IMG/VR virus record: IMGVR_UViG_3300042945_000936
Coordinates: 1 to 33,155 of that record
Reading direction: 5' to 3' (one strand)
From: a virus
Length of the DNA: 33,155 nucleotides
The position numbers and the translations under genes were made by a program. The notes beneath the pieces were generated by a model. It saw only the letters and a program-made list of their open reading frames with translations. It searched no databases and was not told the DNA's origin. This document shows positions 8,311 to 15,784 of the stretch, in pieces (the stretch's first letter is position 1; every line of letters begins with the position of its first letter).

Positions 8311-9888
8311 ATGATTAAGAACGATAAAATATTTGAATTAAGAATAGACGAAGAAGATGAATTATCTGGTATTGATAGTATTTCCCTTGTTGACGAACCA
8401 GCAATTGAAATTGGATGGATGTATTTTAACAAAGAGAAAGAACATGAGTTTCACATCCCTGATGGAGAAGATGAGAAGTATATTCAAAAATTAGTTGAGA
8501 AAGCACAAGACGAACAGGAACTATTTAACGAAGGTTGGGTGGTTCATGATGTTCAAATTTTAGGTAAACAGGGATTTGTATCAACAGACCCTAATGGACC
8601 ATCAATTGAAGATGAAGAAGAATATAACGTTAGATACAAGTATATTCTAAATCCTAAAATATCTGAGAGTGCAATAATTTCTACAACAAGAGATTTTTGT
8701 AAAACATTAATCAATAGAAACTATGTATGGAGAATTGAAGATATGGAAAGCACTACAAACGATTTTGGGGATAGTGCAATGGTTTGGAGAGGTGGGTATA
8801 ATTGTCGTCACGTGTGGAGTAGAATATTATATAAGAAAGATGCTACAATTGTAAACAAGGCGTCAGTTAATAGAGGTAAGGTAGATGTTGGTGGATTCCC
8901 ATCAGGTTTAGCACCAGATACAAGAGTATTAGGATATACTCAACCTTCAACGGTTACATCTAAAACAGCAGCAAACCCATCACCTTCAACGGTAAGAAAC
9001 TTGGGATTGTCAAAAGAAGATATGGGATATGACAATAATTTACCACCATATGTTGATGAAATAACTGGTGATACCATCTCAAAGTCATTAGTTAAACCAA
9101 CTATGTTTGATAGTTATTCAGACTATCCTGAATCAGTTAAGAATAACGCTAAGGCGGTATTGAAATATGTTGAGGAAAATGGATGGGGTTCTTGTGGAAC
9201 AGAAGTGGGTAAAATTAGAGCCAATCAACTTGCCAACGGTGAACCTATCTCAGAAGAAACAATCAAAAGAATGTACTCCTATCTATCAAGACACGAGGTT
9301 GATTTAGATAGTTCAAAAGGATATGGTGATGGTTGTGGAAAATTGATGTACGATAGTTGGGGAGGAAAGACAGCATTAAGTTGGGCTGAGTCTAAAATCA
9401 AATCAATTGAAAGGGAAAAAATGTCTAAACAAAAGTTCCAAACCGATGATGAAAAGAAAATTGTAATTGGACCAGCAATGATTCCTGACCTTAAGATATT
9501 CCGTAAGGATTCAAAGGGAAACCCATACTACGTTTATTTTAGTTCTGAGACAATCAAGATGATTGCTGAGAAGTACATGAGAAACAAGTACATAGACAAC
9601 AACGACCAAATGCACGATGGTAAAGCGGTAAGTGATGTGTACGTATTTGAGTCTTGGATTAAAGAGTCTGAGAACGATAAGTCAACTGACTATGGTTATG
9701 GTGAACTTCCAATCGGAACTTGGTTTGTATCAATGAAGGTTAGAAACCCTAAGATATGGGAGAAAGTTAAACAAGGTCAATTAAATGGGTTTAGTGTTTC
9801 AGGTTATTTTGAGGAGGTTGCATCATTCTGTAGAGAAGAAATGTTCCTTCAAAAAGTAGCACAAATATTAAAGAATATAGAAGATTAA
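8311..9888 (+). CDS. Multidomain head protein: XkdF-type prohead serine protease with inserted MuF-like and unnamed modules
   Basis: The 525-residue protein starts with the conserved XkdF-type N-terminal strand (GIDSISLVDEPAIE, residues 20-33). Then comes an insertion. Residues about 105-175 hold a MuF-like C-terminal module ending in TTRDFCK and WRGGYNCRH. Residues about 275-370 match a module common in phage head polyproteins (GTEVGKIRANQLANGEPIS, YSYLSRHEVD, WGG, SW). The protease core resumes at about residue 375 (IGPAMIPDLKIFRKD). Probable catalytic residues are His435 in QMHDGK and Ser495 in GFSVSGYF. It should cleave scaffold and capsid precursors during head maturation. The scaffold and capsid genes follow directly, which supports this role. 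The domain order is odd and is discussed as a finding. Confidence 0.85.
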   Translation: MIKNDKIFELRIDEEDELSGIDSISLVDEPAIEIGWMYFNKEKEHEFHIPDGEDEKYIQKLVEKAQDEQELFNEGWVVHDVQILGKQGFVSTDPNGPSIEDEEEYNVRYKYILNPKISESAIISTTRDFCKTLINRNYVWRIEDMESTTNDFGDSAMVWRGGYNCRHVWSRILYKKDATIVNKASVNRGKVDVGGFPSGLAPDTRVLGYTQPSTVTSKTAANPSPSTVRNLGLSKEDMGYDNNLPPYVDEITGDTISKSLVKPTMFDSYSDYPESVKNNAKAVLKYVEENGWGSCGTEVGKIRANQLANGEPISEETIKRMYSYLSRHEVDLDSSKGYGDGCGKLMYDSWGGKTALSWAESKIKSIEREKMSKQKFQTDDEKKIVIGPAMIPDLKIFRKDSKGNPYYVYFSSETIKMIAEKYMRNKYIDNNDQMHDGKAVSDVYVFESWIKESENDKSTDYGYGELPIGTWFVSMKVRNPKIWEKVKQGQLNGFSVSGYFEEVASFCREEMFLQKVAQILKNIED

Positions 9889-9895
9889 AATATAA

Positions 9896-9925
9896 TTTGG
9901 TAATATATATACAAACTTATATTTA
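9896..9925 (+). promoter_or_regulatory. Promoter for the scaffold-capsid unit (TTTG-N18-TATATTTA)
   Basis: TTTG at 9896-9899 and TATATTTA at 9918-9925 are 18 bases apart, between the protease stop and the scaffold ATG at 9963. This matches the Bacteroidota pattern with a slightly short spacer. A dedicated promoter here would explain strong expression of scaffold and capsid. Confidence 0.5.
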
Positions 9926-9962
9926 AGAGTAGAGATAATAATAAATTAAAACAAAAACAAAT

Positions 9963-10721
9963 ATGTCAAAATCAAAAACAGCAATTGCTGAGATTAAAAA
10001 ATTGATGGTACAATTTGGTTTTATGGCTGACGAATCACCTATGGCTTCATTCAAACTTGAGGATAATACAATTTTACAAGCATCTAAATTAGAGGCTGGT
10101 GAGAAGATTGTTAAAATCAACGAGGAGTTTGAACAAGTTGCTTTAGAAGATGGTTCTTACAGACTTGTTGAGAATTTCAACATTGAAGTAGAAGGCGGTG
10201 AAATTAAATCAGTAAAAGAGATTTTCGTATCGGCTAAGTTAGTAGACGGAACTGAGATTAAAGTTGAAGGTGAAGGTTTAGTAGAAGGTGCTAAAGTTGT
10301 AGTTGTTACCCCTGACGCAGAAATTCCTGCACCAGACGGAAGACACGAACTTGAAGACGGAACTAAAGTTGAAACTAAAGATGGAGTAATAGTAGCAGTT
10401 GAAGAAAAAATGGAAGAAAATGGTTACGGAGAACCAATGCCAGAGGGAGAACCTAAAGCAAAAGTATCTGATGAACCAATCGAAATTGAAGTTGAAATGT
10501 TAGAAATGTTAAGAGACTTTGTAAAGAAAATGTCTGAGAAAATGTCTAACATGGAACAAAAAATGTCTGAAGTTGAATCTCAATTCTCAGCATTCAAAAA
10601 TGAACCAGCAGCAAAAAAGATTGCTAACGGTAAAACAGATTTTAATAAATCAACAAATAATGATGACGCATTTCAATCTAAATTAGATATGATTGCTGAA
10701 TTAAGAAAAAATAATAAATAA
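9963..10721 (+). CDS. Probable capsid scaffolding protein
   Basis: This acidic 252-residue protein lies between the prohead protease and the major capsid gene, the standard place for a scaffold. Residues 1-35 are helical, the middle is Glu/Val/Gly-rich with repeated EDGT / DGTEIKVEGEG beta-like units, and residues about 175-215 are a Met/Glu/Lys coiled coil (MLRDFVKKMSEKMSNMEQKM). The C-terminus is charged and Asn-rich, as in scaffolds that dock to the capsid shell. It is expected to direct prohead assembly and then be removed by the upstream protease. The family was inferred from position and composition, not a signature motif. Confidence 0.75.
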   Translation: MSKSKTAIAEIKKLMVQFGFMADESPMASFKLEDNTILQASKLEAGEKIVKINEEFEQVALEDGSYRLVENFNIEVEGGEIKSVKEIFVSAKLVDGTEIKVEGEGLVEGAKVVVVTPDAEIPAPDGRHELEDGTKVETKDGVIVAVEEKMEENGYGEPMPEGEPKAKVSDEPIEIEVEMLEMLRDFVKKMSEKMSNMEQKMSEVESQFSAFKNEPAAKKIANGKTDFNKSTNNDDAFQSKLDMIAELRKNNK

Positions 10722-10739
10722 AAACAAAATAAAAGAATT

Positions 10740-11723
10740 ATGAAAATTTTATCAAAAGAACAATTCGCTTATGACGTAGCAACAATCGGTAGTTACGTTG
10801 ACCAAGTAGGTGGTGAATTACTTTCTAAGGCGTTAATCGGTGGAACAACCGCTCGTTACGCAAACGTAAGATTGGGTATTAAAGGTACACAAGCGTTGAA
10901 CCTTTTAAACTCAACTGCGGCTTTCGAAGATGGTACTTGTGGATGGAACCCAACAGGTTCAACAACTACTTTCACTCAATCAAACATTACAACTTGTCCT
11001 GAGAAGTACAACGAGGCACTATGTTACAAAGATTTGTATGATACATACCAATCAATGTTAATGGCGCCAGGTCAAACTTCTGAGACTGTTCCGTTTGAAC
11101 AACAAATCGCTGACTTAAAAGTTAAACAAATCCAACAAAGAATTGAGCAACAATTATGGCAAGCAAGTACTGGTGCTACTGGTACAACTTCTACTTGTTT
11201 CAATGGTTTAAAAACTTTAATCGCATCAGGTCAAACAGGTGTGGCAGTATCTGCAACAGGTACAACTTTCTCACCAACCGCAGCATACGGTTCTAACGGT
11301 AACCCAATCACTGAAGTTGATAAATTAATCAACGCATTGGATGACAACGCAATGTCTCGTGAAGACTTAGTTGTGTTTATGTCTTACAGTAACTTCCGTT
11401 TATATGTACAATCTTTGGTTAAGGCCAATTTTTTCTTGAACTATATTGGGTCGACTGATATTACTTCTATGATGGAAGCAACTCATCCTTCTACTAACGT
11501 AAAAATTGTTCCAACCATTGGTTTGAACGGTTCTAACCAAGTAGTAATTGGACCACGTGAGTACATCGTTGTAGGTTTTGACTTATTGTCTGACCACGAG
11601 AAATTAGTAATTTGGTACTCAAAAGATTTTGATGAGTTAAGATTACGTGCAAACTACAACTACGGTGTAACAATCGCTAAGTTTGGTTCAACTGCATATT
11701 TCGCAACTAACGGATTATCGTAA
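10740..11723 (+). CDS. Major capsid protein
   Basis: The 327-residue protein forms the icosahedral shell. It follows protease and scaffold and precedes a strong terminator. Codon use shifts towards C-ending codons (AAC, GAC, ATC, TTC) compared with neighbours, a usual sign of very high expression. The N-terminal part is helical (LSKEQFAYDVATIGSYVDQV); the middle has a long Gln-rich helix (EQQIADLKVKQIQQRIEQQL) like the spine helix of HK97-fold proteins; the C-terminus has a beta-rich region ending in TAYFATNGLS. I infer the HK97 fold from this layout. An N-terminal delta domain cleavage by the protease is possible but cannot be seen. Confidence 0.88.
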   Translation: MKILSKEQFAYDVATIGSYVDQVGGELLSKALIGGTTARYANVRLGIKGTQALNLLNSTAAFEDGTCGWNPTGSTTTFTQSNITTCPEKYNEALCYKDLYDTYQSMLMAPGQTSETVPFEQQIADLKVKQIQQRIEQQLWQASTGATGTTSTCFNGLKTLIASGQTGVAVSATGTTFSPTAAYGSNGNPITEVDKLINALDDNAMSREDLVVFMSYSNFRLYVQSLVKANFFLNYIGSTDITSMMEATHPSTNVKIVPTIGLNGSNQVVIGPREYIVVGFDLLSDHEKLVIWYSKDFDELRLRANYNYGVTIAKFGSTAYFATNGLS

Positions 11724-11734
11724 TCAAAAATATT

Positions 11735-11758
11735 AAAGGGGGTGTAAAATCCCCCTTT
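11735..11758 (+). terminator. Intrinsic terminator after the capsid gene
   Basis: An 8-bp stem AAAGGGGG (11735-11742) / CCCCCTTT (11751-11758) with an 8-base loop starts 11 bases after the capsid stop. The U tract is short (the Us are mostly in the stem), so it may act as a partial terminator or 3' stabiliser. Confidence 0.65.
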
Positions 11759-11799
11759 TAAAAAAAATAAAAATATAAAAATAATTAAATTATAAAAAT

Positions 11800-12363
11800 A
11801 TGTCTTGTTATATATCTTCAGGAGTTGAGTTAGGATGTTCAGATGGTATAGGTGGTATTAAATCTATCTATGTATTAGGAGCATCAGGAGCTACAGCACC
11901 TTCAGTGGCAACAGTAAGTATTACAGGTTCAACTGGTCCAATCACAGGTATCACTGGTAGTGGTGTTTGGTATGAATTTCAATTGAAACGTAATACTTCT
12001 TCTTTAGCACAAAATACAACAAAATCTTTTGAGAACGGTACTGTTTATTGGGAGCAAGTATTAACAGCAGTGTTATACAAATACGACCAAGATAAGAGAA
12101 ACCAACTTAAGGTTTTAGGTCAAAATGACCAAATTCAAATAATCGCACAGGATCAAAATGATATTTTCTATTATTTAGGTCAAATCAACGGTATGTATTT
12201 AAGTGGTGGTTCTGCTGCTACAGGTACTGCGTTTGGTGACAGAAATGGTTTTGAACTTATCTTCACTGGTCAAGAACCAGCACCAGCAAATGTTATTAAT
12301 GTAAGTTCTGCAACAGCATTATCTTCATTATTAACTACAGGTGGATTTGGAGATAATTTCTAA
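11800..12363 (+). CDS. Structural protein, probable tail tube protein
   Basis: The 187-residue protein begins MSCYISSGVELGCSDGIGGIK and continues with FQLKRNTSS, TVYWEQVL and a GTAFGDRNGFELIFTGQE segment. I recall this pattern from abundant structural proteins of Bacteroidota phages. The beta-rich make-up and terminators on both sides (its own high-output unit next to the capsid gene) suggest a major virion component, of which the tail tube is the best candidate because no other tube gene is visible. Placement between capsid and portal is unusual for a tube protein. Alternative: a capsid decoration protein. Confidence 0.65.
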   Translation: MSCYISSGVELGCSDGIGGIKSIYVLGASGATAPSVATVSITGSTGPITGITGSGVWYEFQLKRNTSSLAQNTTKSFENGTVYWEQVLTAVLYKYDQDKRNQLKVLGQNDQIQIIAQDQNDIFYYLGQINGMYLSGGSAATGTAFGDRNGFELIFTGQEPAPANVINVSSATALSSLLTTGGFGDNF

Positions 12364-12408
12364 TTATTGAAACTAGGTCGTAAGACTGAATTTGAATATC
12401 TACAAATT

Positions 12409-12435
12409 AAGGGGGACTTATGTCCCTCTTTTTTT
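12409..12435 (+). terminator. Strong intrinsic terminator
   Basis: A 9-bp stem AAGGGGGAC (12409-12417) / GTCCCTCTT (12422-12430) with one G-U pair, a TTAT loop and a run of seven Ts (12429-12435) follows the probable tail tube gene by 46 bases. Confidence 0.88.
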
Positions 12436-12464
12436 ATGCTATACCAATTCAATTTGGTTTTTTT

Positions 12465-12472
12465 TATATTTA
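12465..12472 (+). promoter_or_regulatory. TATATTTA element before the 12491 gene
   Basis: TATATTTA lies 18 bases upstream of the ATG at 12491, directly after the terminator. A TTTG at 12453 is too close for the usual spacing. A promoter is needed somewhere here if the terminator is efficient, but this site is only weakly supported. Confidence 0.25.
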
Positions 12473-12490
12473 GTTATATAGAGATAAATT

Positions 12491-12865
12491 ATGTTATACT
12501 TACAAAAAGGACAACAAAATGAGTTAGTGTTGAATATCAACAATAATTCCGCAACAACATTTACGGGATATACATTGGAGTTTACACACATCATGTCAAA
12601 GGAAGTAAAGAATTATTTGATAAACACTTCTAACACACAGGTTTATGCACAAAACATTCGTTATTGTGAAATTATATTAAACCTTCAAAATTCAGGTCAA
12701 GACTTAAATTATGAGGGTGAATATCAATTAAACATTTATGGTAATGGAACAACATTGGTTTTTACAGGTATAGCAATACTTGAAGGAACTGAGGAGAGTC
12801 CATCGTTTACTGAGTACATTTCTCCTAATGAAGTTAATGAAAATTATATATACATACAAGATTAA
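12491..12865 (+). CDS. Small virion-associated protein of unknown function
   Basis: This 124-residue, beta-rich protein starts MLYLQKGQQNELVLNINNNS and contains a YEGEYQLNIYGNG segment. Similar small proteins beginning with a KGxxNELVL-like motif are seen near head genes of Bacteroidota phages (recollection), and their function is not known to me. It is followed by the portal gene after 2 bases, so it is translationally linked to portal synthesis. It has no membrane segment or Cys pairs. Confidence 0.65.
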   Translation: MLYLQKGQQNELVLNINNNSATTFTGYTLEFTHIMSKEVKNYLINTSNTQVYAQNIRYCEIILNLQNSGQDLNYEGEYQLNIYGNGTTLVFTGIAILEGTEESPSFTEYISPNEVNENYIYIQD

Positions 12866-12867
12866 TT

Positions 12868-14217
12868 ATGAGTGAAGAAATAAAAAAAATACAATTTGCC
12901 AATATTAAGTTTGATAGGGCAACAGTGCCAGTTTATTCAGAAGTTCTACAACGTAGTCCCTGGGTTTATTATGGTGAGAATAATTTATTACCTCAATACT
13001 TTATTGAACTTTATGACAACTGTGCAATACACAAAGCGGTAGTTACCTCAAAGGTAAACCAAATAATGGGTGATGGTATCGTATCATTAAACAACCCAAT
13101 GGCATCAGTAAACCTTGTTAATGGTAAAGAAACCGTTGCTGAGGTAATGAGAAAATGTTCATTAGACTTTATATTATTTGGTGGATTTTCCCTTAATGTA
13201 ATATGGTCAAAAGACAGAAAAACAATTGCTGAGATTTATCACTTAGACTTTAGTAGAGTACGTAGTGGTAAATTAAATGATGATGATGAAATTGAAAGTT
13301 ATTTTTATTCAGCGGATTGGAGATTCCTTAAGAAATTCCCACCTGAAGAATATCCTTGTTTTAATCAAGAAAAAGGTGACGCATCACAAATCTATTATTA
13401 CAAATCATATCAACCATCTTTAACTTATTATCCTATTCCTGATTGGTCAGGTGGACAAAGAAGTATTGAAACTGATATTGAAGCTAAGAACTTCCATATG
13501 AATAATCTTCGTAAAGGAATGGTTCCATCACTTTTCATATCTATGAATAATGGAATCCCTGGCGAAGAAGAACAAAGAACAATTACAAGAGCGTTAGAAA
13601 ATCAATATGGTGGAACAGACAATGCTGGTATGGCAGTTATTTCATTTAATGAAAGTGCTGAAACTGCACCTGTTATTACACAAATCCCTCGTAACGACAA
13701 TGACAACTATTATCAAAGTCTTAATGACGATATTACCCGTTCAATATTATCCGCACATAGAGTATCTTCTGCTGAGTTGTTTGGTATTGCAACAGCAGGT
13801 AAATTAGGTGGTGGAAATGAGATTGTAGAACATTCTGAGTATTTCCGTAAGATGGTTATTCAACCATATCAAAACGCAATGTTACCTACATTCAATAAAT
13901 TGGTAAGTCTTAAGTTTGGTGTTCCAACTATGTTTGAAATTAAACCTTTATCATTATTCTTAACAGGTGATGTTAAAGACAATCCTGCAGTTATTGATAA
14001 ACCAGTTACACCAGTTGAAGCGGAATCACAAATAATTAATGAAAATATTAAAGGATTAAAAGGTAGAGAATATCAAAATCTAATGAGAATTGTTAGAGAA
14101 TATAACAAAGAAAAAATAACAAGAGGACAAGCAGTACATATGTTAATGAGTGGATACGGGTTAACAGAAGAAGAATGTAATGTTTGGTTAGGAGAAGAAG
14201 AATTAAATTATAATTAA
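12868..14217 (+). CDS. Portal protein
   Basis: The 449-residue protein would form the dodecameric portal ring at one capsid vertex through which DNA is packaged and ejected. Support comes from the N-terminal SPWVYYGENNLLPQYFIELY region, the ILFGGFSLNVIWSKD strand pair, the HLDFSRVRSGK wing-type segment, and a later helical stem region with DDITRSILSAHRVSSAELFG and a Gly-rich GKLGGGNEI motif, all usual in phage portal families. It is followed after 2 bases by a connector gene. It lies downstream of the capsid gene, the reverse of the common portal-protease-capsid order. Confidence 0.87.
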   Translation: MSEEIKKIQFANIKFDRATVPVYSEVLQRSPWVYYGENNLLPQYFIELYDNCAIHKAVVTSKVNQIMGDGIVSLNNPMASVNLVNGKETVAEVMRKCSLDFILFGGFSLNVIWSKDRKTIAEIYHLDFSRVRSGKLNDDDEIESYFYSADWRFLKKFPPEEYPCFNQEKGDASQIYYYKSYQPSLTYYPIPDWSGGQRSIETDIEAKNFHMNNLRKGMVPSLFISMNNGIPGEEEQRTITRALENQYGGTDNAGMAVISFNESAETAPVITQIPRNDNDNYYQSLNDDITRSILSAHRVSSAELFGIATAGKLGGGNEIVEHSEYFRKMVIQPYQNAMLPTFNKLVSLKFGVPTMFEIKPLSLFLTGDVKDNPAVIDKPVTPVEAESQIINENIKGLKGREYQNLMRIVREYNKEKITRGQAVHMLMSGYGLTEEECNVWLGEEELNYN

Positions 14218-14219
14218 AG

Positions 14220-14840
14220 ATGGGAGTTTTATTAATATCGGAGGGTAAACTTAAGAGTTATACTTCAATTAACAAGAACGTTGATATGGATGTTCTTAAA
14301 GCAGAAATACAAATTGCACAAGATATTGATCTTCAAACAATATTGGGTACGTTATTTTATAACCATTTATTGTCACAAGTAACATCAACAGGTAATACTT
14401 TTAACAATGATGAAAAGACACTTGTAGATTCATATATTCAACCATTTTTAATTCAACAGGCTTTTTATCAATCTCTTAACTCCATCGCATTCAGACAAAT
14501 GAATAGAGGTGTGGTAACAGGTGAAATGGAAAATGCAACATCTGTTGATATTGATACATTGAAATATCTTCGTTCAGTACAGAAACAGAGAGCGGACTTT
14601 TATATGACTCGTCTTCAGGATTATCTATTAATTGGTCGTGGACAAAATCAATTCCCTCAATACCAAACTCAATCTTCAATTGATGGTATGATACCTGACC
14701 GTTCACAAAAATACAATAATGGTATATTCTTAGGACATACTTCTCGTAAAGGTTATAGTATGGACAACTTAAATAAAAAGGGGATTAGTACATATTCTGA
14801 ATTAGAACATGAAAATCCTCCATGTCAAGATTGTTATTAA
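14220..14840 (+). CDS. Head-tail connector (adaptor) protein
   Basis: The 206-residue protein starts with LISEGKLKSYTSINKNVDMDVL, then an all-helical region (AQDIDLQTILGTLFYNHLL, FLIQQAFYQSLNSIAFRQMN). It resembles the helical DUF6712-like proteins found beside portals in Bacteroidota phages and would form a ring beneath the portal. It follows the portal by 2 bases. The C-terminus (ENPPCQDCY) has a CxxC pair and may be flexible. The family name is from memory; the position alone supports a neck role. Confidence 0.7.
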   Translation: MGVLLISEGKLKSYTSINKNVDMDVLKAEIQIAQDIDLQTILGTLFYNHLLSQVTSTGNTFNNDEKTLVDSYIQPFLIQQAFYQSLNSIAFRQMNRGVVTGEMENATSVDIDTLKYLRSVQKQRADFYMTRLQDYLLIGRGQNQFPQYQTQSSIDGMIPDRSQKYNNGIFLGHTSRKGYSMDNLNKKGISTYSELEHENPPCQDCY

Positions 14841-14841
14841 T

Positions 14842-15102
14842 ATGAGCACAGAAATACTATTACTTATATCAAATATATTAACAGGTGTAGCAGGATTCTT
14901 CGTTGGTAAAAGACGTAGTGATGCTGAGACCGATAATCAAGTTTTAAGAAATTTAGAACTTAGTATCGGGTTATACAAAAATATCATTGATGATTTGAAA
15001 GAAGAAATTCACGAATTAAACATTAAGATTCAAGAACTTGAAAAGAAAGTTGAATTATTAATGGATGAAAATAGAAAATTAAAACATACGAATGGACTTT
15101 AA
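14842..15102 (+). CDS. Small membrane-anchored coiled-coil protein
   Basis: I choose the ATG at 14842, one base after the connector stop, rather than an in-frame ATG at 14809 inside the connector gene. The 86-residue product has a membrane segment at residues about 4-22 (EILLLISNILTGVAGFFVG), a KRR positive stop, then a coiled coil (residues about 45-80). One membrane span with a cytoplasmic or periplasmic coiled coil would suit an inner spanin or holin-like role, and it is the best lysis candidate here, but it could also be a virion or membrane-docking protein. Confidence 0.7.
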   Translation: MSTEILLLISNILTGVAGFFVGKRRSDAETDNQVLRNLELSIGLYKNIIDDLKEEIHELNIKIQELEKKVELLMDENRKLKHTNGL

Positions 15103-15307
15103 ATTACCTTATCCAACAGACACAGAGTTAAACTTTACAGGAAAACCAGATTATTTTGAAAGATTATTAATCCACATTCCTGATTTAGATAAGAAATATA
15201 AAATAACACAAGATGAATTAACTGGTTGGATTAGTCATAACTATAACAGTGTATTTTTAACCAACAAGGAATTAACATTTAAAGAATATAAAAAACTATC
15301 AAAATGA
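15092..15307 (+). CDS. Small hypothetical protein
   Basis: This 71-residue protein begins MDFKLPYPTDTELNFTGKPDYF and overlaps the coding end of the previous gene by 11 bases and the next by 4, so all three are translationally coupled. It shows no signal peptide, membrane segment or known motif. I do not recognise it. Confidence 0.6.
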   Translation: MDFKLPYPTDTELNFTGKPDYFERLLIHIPDLDKKYKITQDELTGWISHNYNSVFLTNKELTFKEYKKLSK

Positions 15308-15630
15308 CATTAGAACAAATTATTAAATTAAAGTTAAACAACTTTGAGATTAAATATCCAAAGAAGATGGCGGAAGATGAGGGTTTAGAAGGTGCTTGTT
15401 GGGAAGGTTACGAACCTATTGGAATGAAAGAGAAAGACGGTAAAATGGTCCCTAATTGTGTTCCTATTAAAGAAGAACAAAGAACAGTTAAAGAAGGTTT
15501 CCCTATCCCATCTCCTGAAGGTGATGAGGATGAACAAAAATACATCAGTAGATGTATTAGTGAGATAGGTTCTGAATATGATGCTGAAGGACAAGCGTAT
15601 GCTGTTTGTAAAGCAAAGTGGGACGAGTAA
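15304..15630 (+). CDS. Small Cys-containing protein with head-polyprotein motifs
   Basis: The 108-residue protein contains two motifs often seen in phage head-module polyproteins: CWEGYEPIGMKEKDGKMVPN at residues about 32-51, and EQKYISRCISEIGSEY with AVCKAKW in the C-terminal third. Their function is unknown to me. Together with the MuF-like and unnamed modules in the 8311 gene, these look like dispersed parts of one ancestral head polyprotein. It is the last gene of the rightward late operon; its ATG overlaps the previous stop. Confidence 0.65.
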   Translation: MTLEQIIKLKLNNFEIKYPKKMAEDEGLEGACWEGYEPIGMKEKDGKMVPNCVPIKEEQRTVKEGFPIPSPEGDEDEQKYISRCISEIGSEYDAEGQAYAVCKAKWDE

Positions 15631-15641
15631 TGAAAACAACG

Positions 15642-15687
15642 AATATTGTCTGGCAAAAATATTGTCTGGCACTTGCCACACAACATT
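15642..15687. repeat. Cluster of three copies of AATATTGTCTGGCA (two direct, one imperfect inverted)
   Basis: Exact 14-bp copies lie at 15642-15655 and 15658-15671. A third, inverted copy (TGCCACACAACATT, 12 of 14) lies at 15674-15687. Copies 2 and 3 could form a hairpin. The same motif occurs in the terL gene at 24401-24414 and, inverted over 13 bp, at 24494-24506. The site sits between the converging late and early operons. Confidence 0.85.
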
Positions 15688-15720
15688 GAAAATCACCTCT
15701 ATCTCATATAATACAAAACA

Positions 15721-15751
15721 AAAACCCCTTCCAAATTAATGGTCGGGGTTT
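15721..15751 (-). terminator. Terminator of the leftward operon
   Basis: Stem AAACCCC (15722-15728) / GGGGTTT (15745-15751) with a 16-base loop. Read on the minus strand it is followed by a T-rich tract (TTGTTTTG), and it lies 34 bases beyond the stop of the last leftward gene. It may also stop late transcription from the other side, though with a poorer U tract. Confidence 0.7.
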
Positions 15752-15784
15752 CGTGTTAGAATAGGAAGTTATGAGAAACCTACA

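Noticed and set aside
15631-15784. Prophage attachment site suggested by the repeats at 15642
   Set aside because: There is no integrase or excisionase gene in the complete genome, and copies inside terL do not fit an attachment site.
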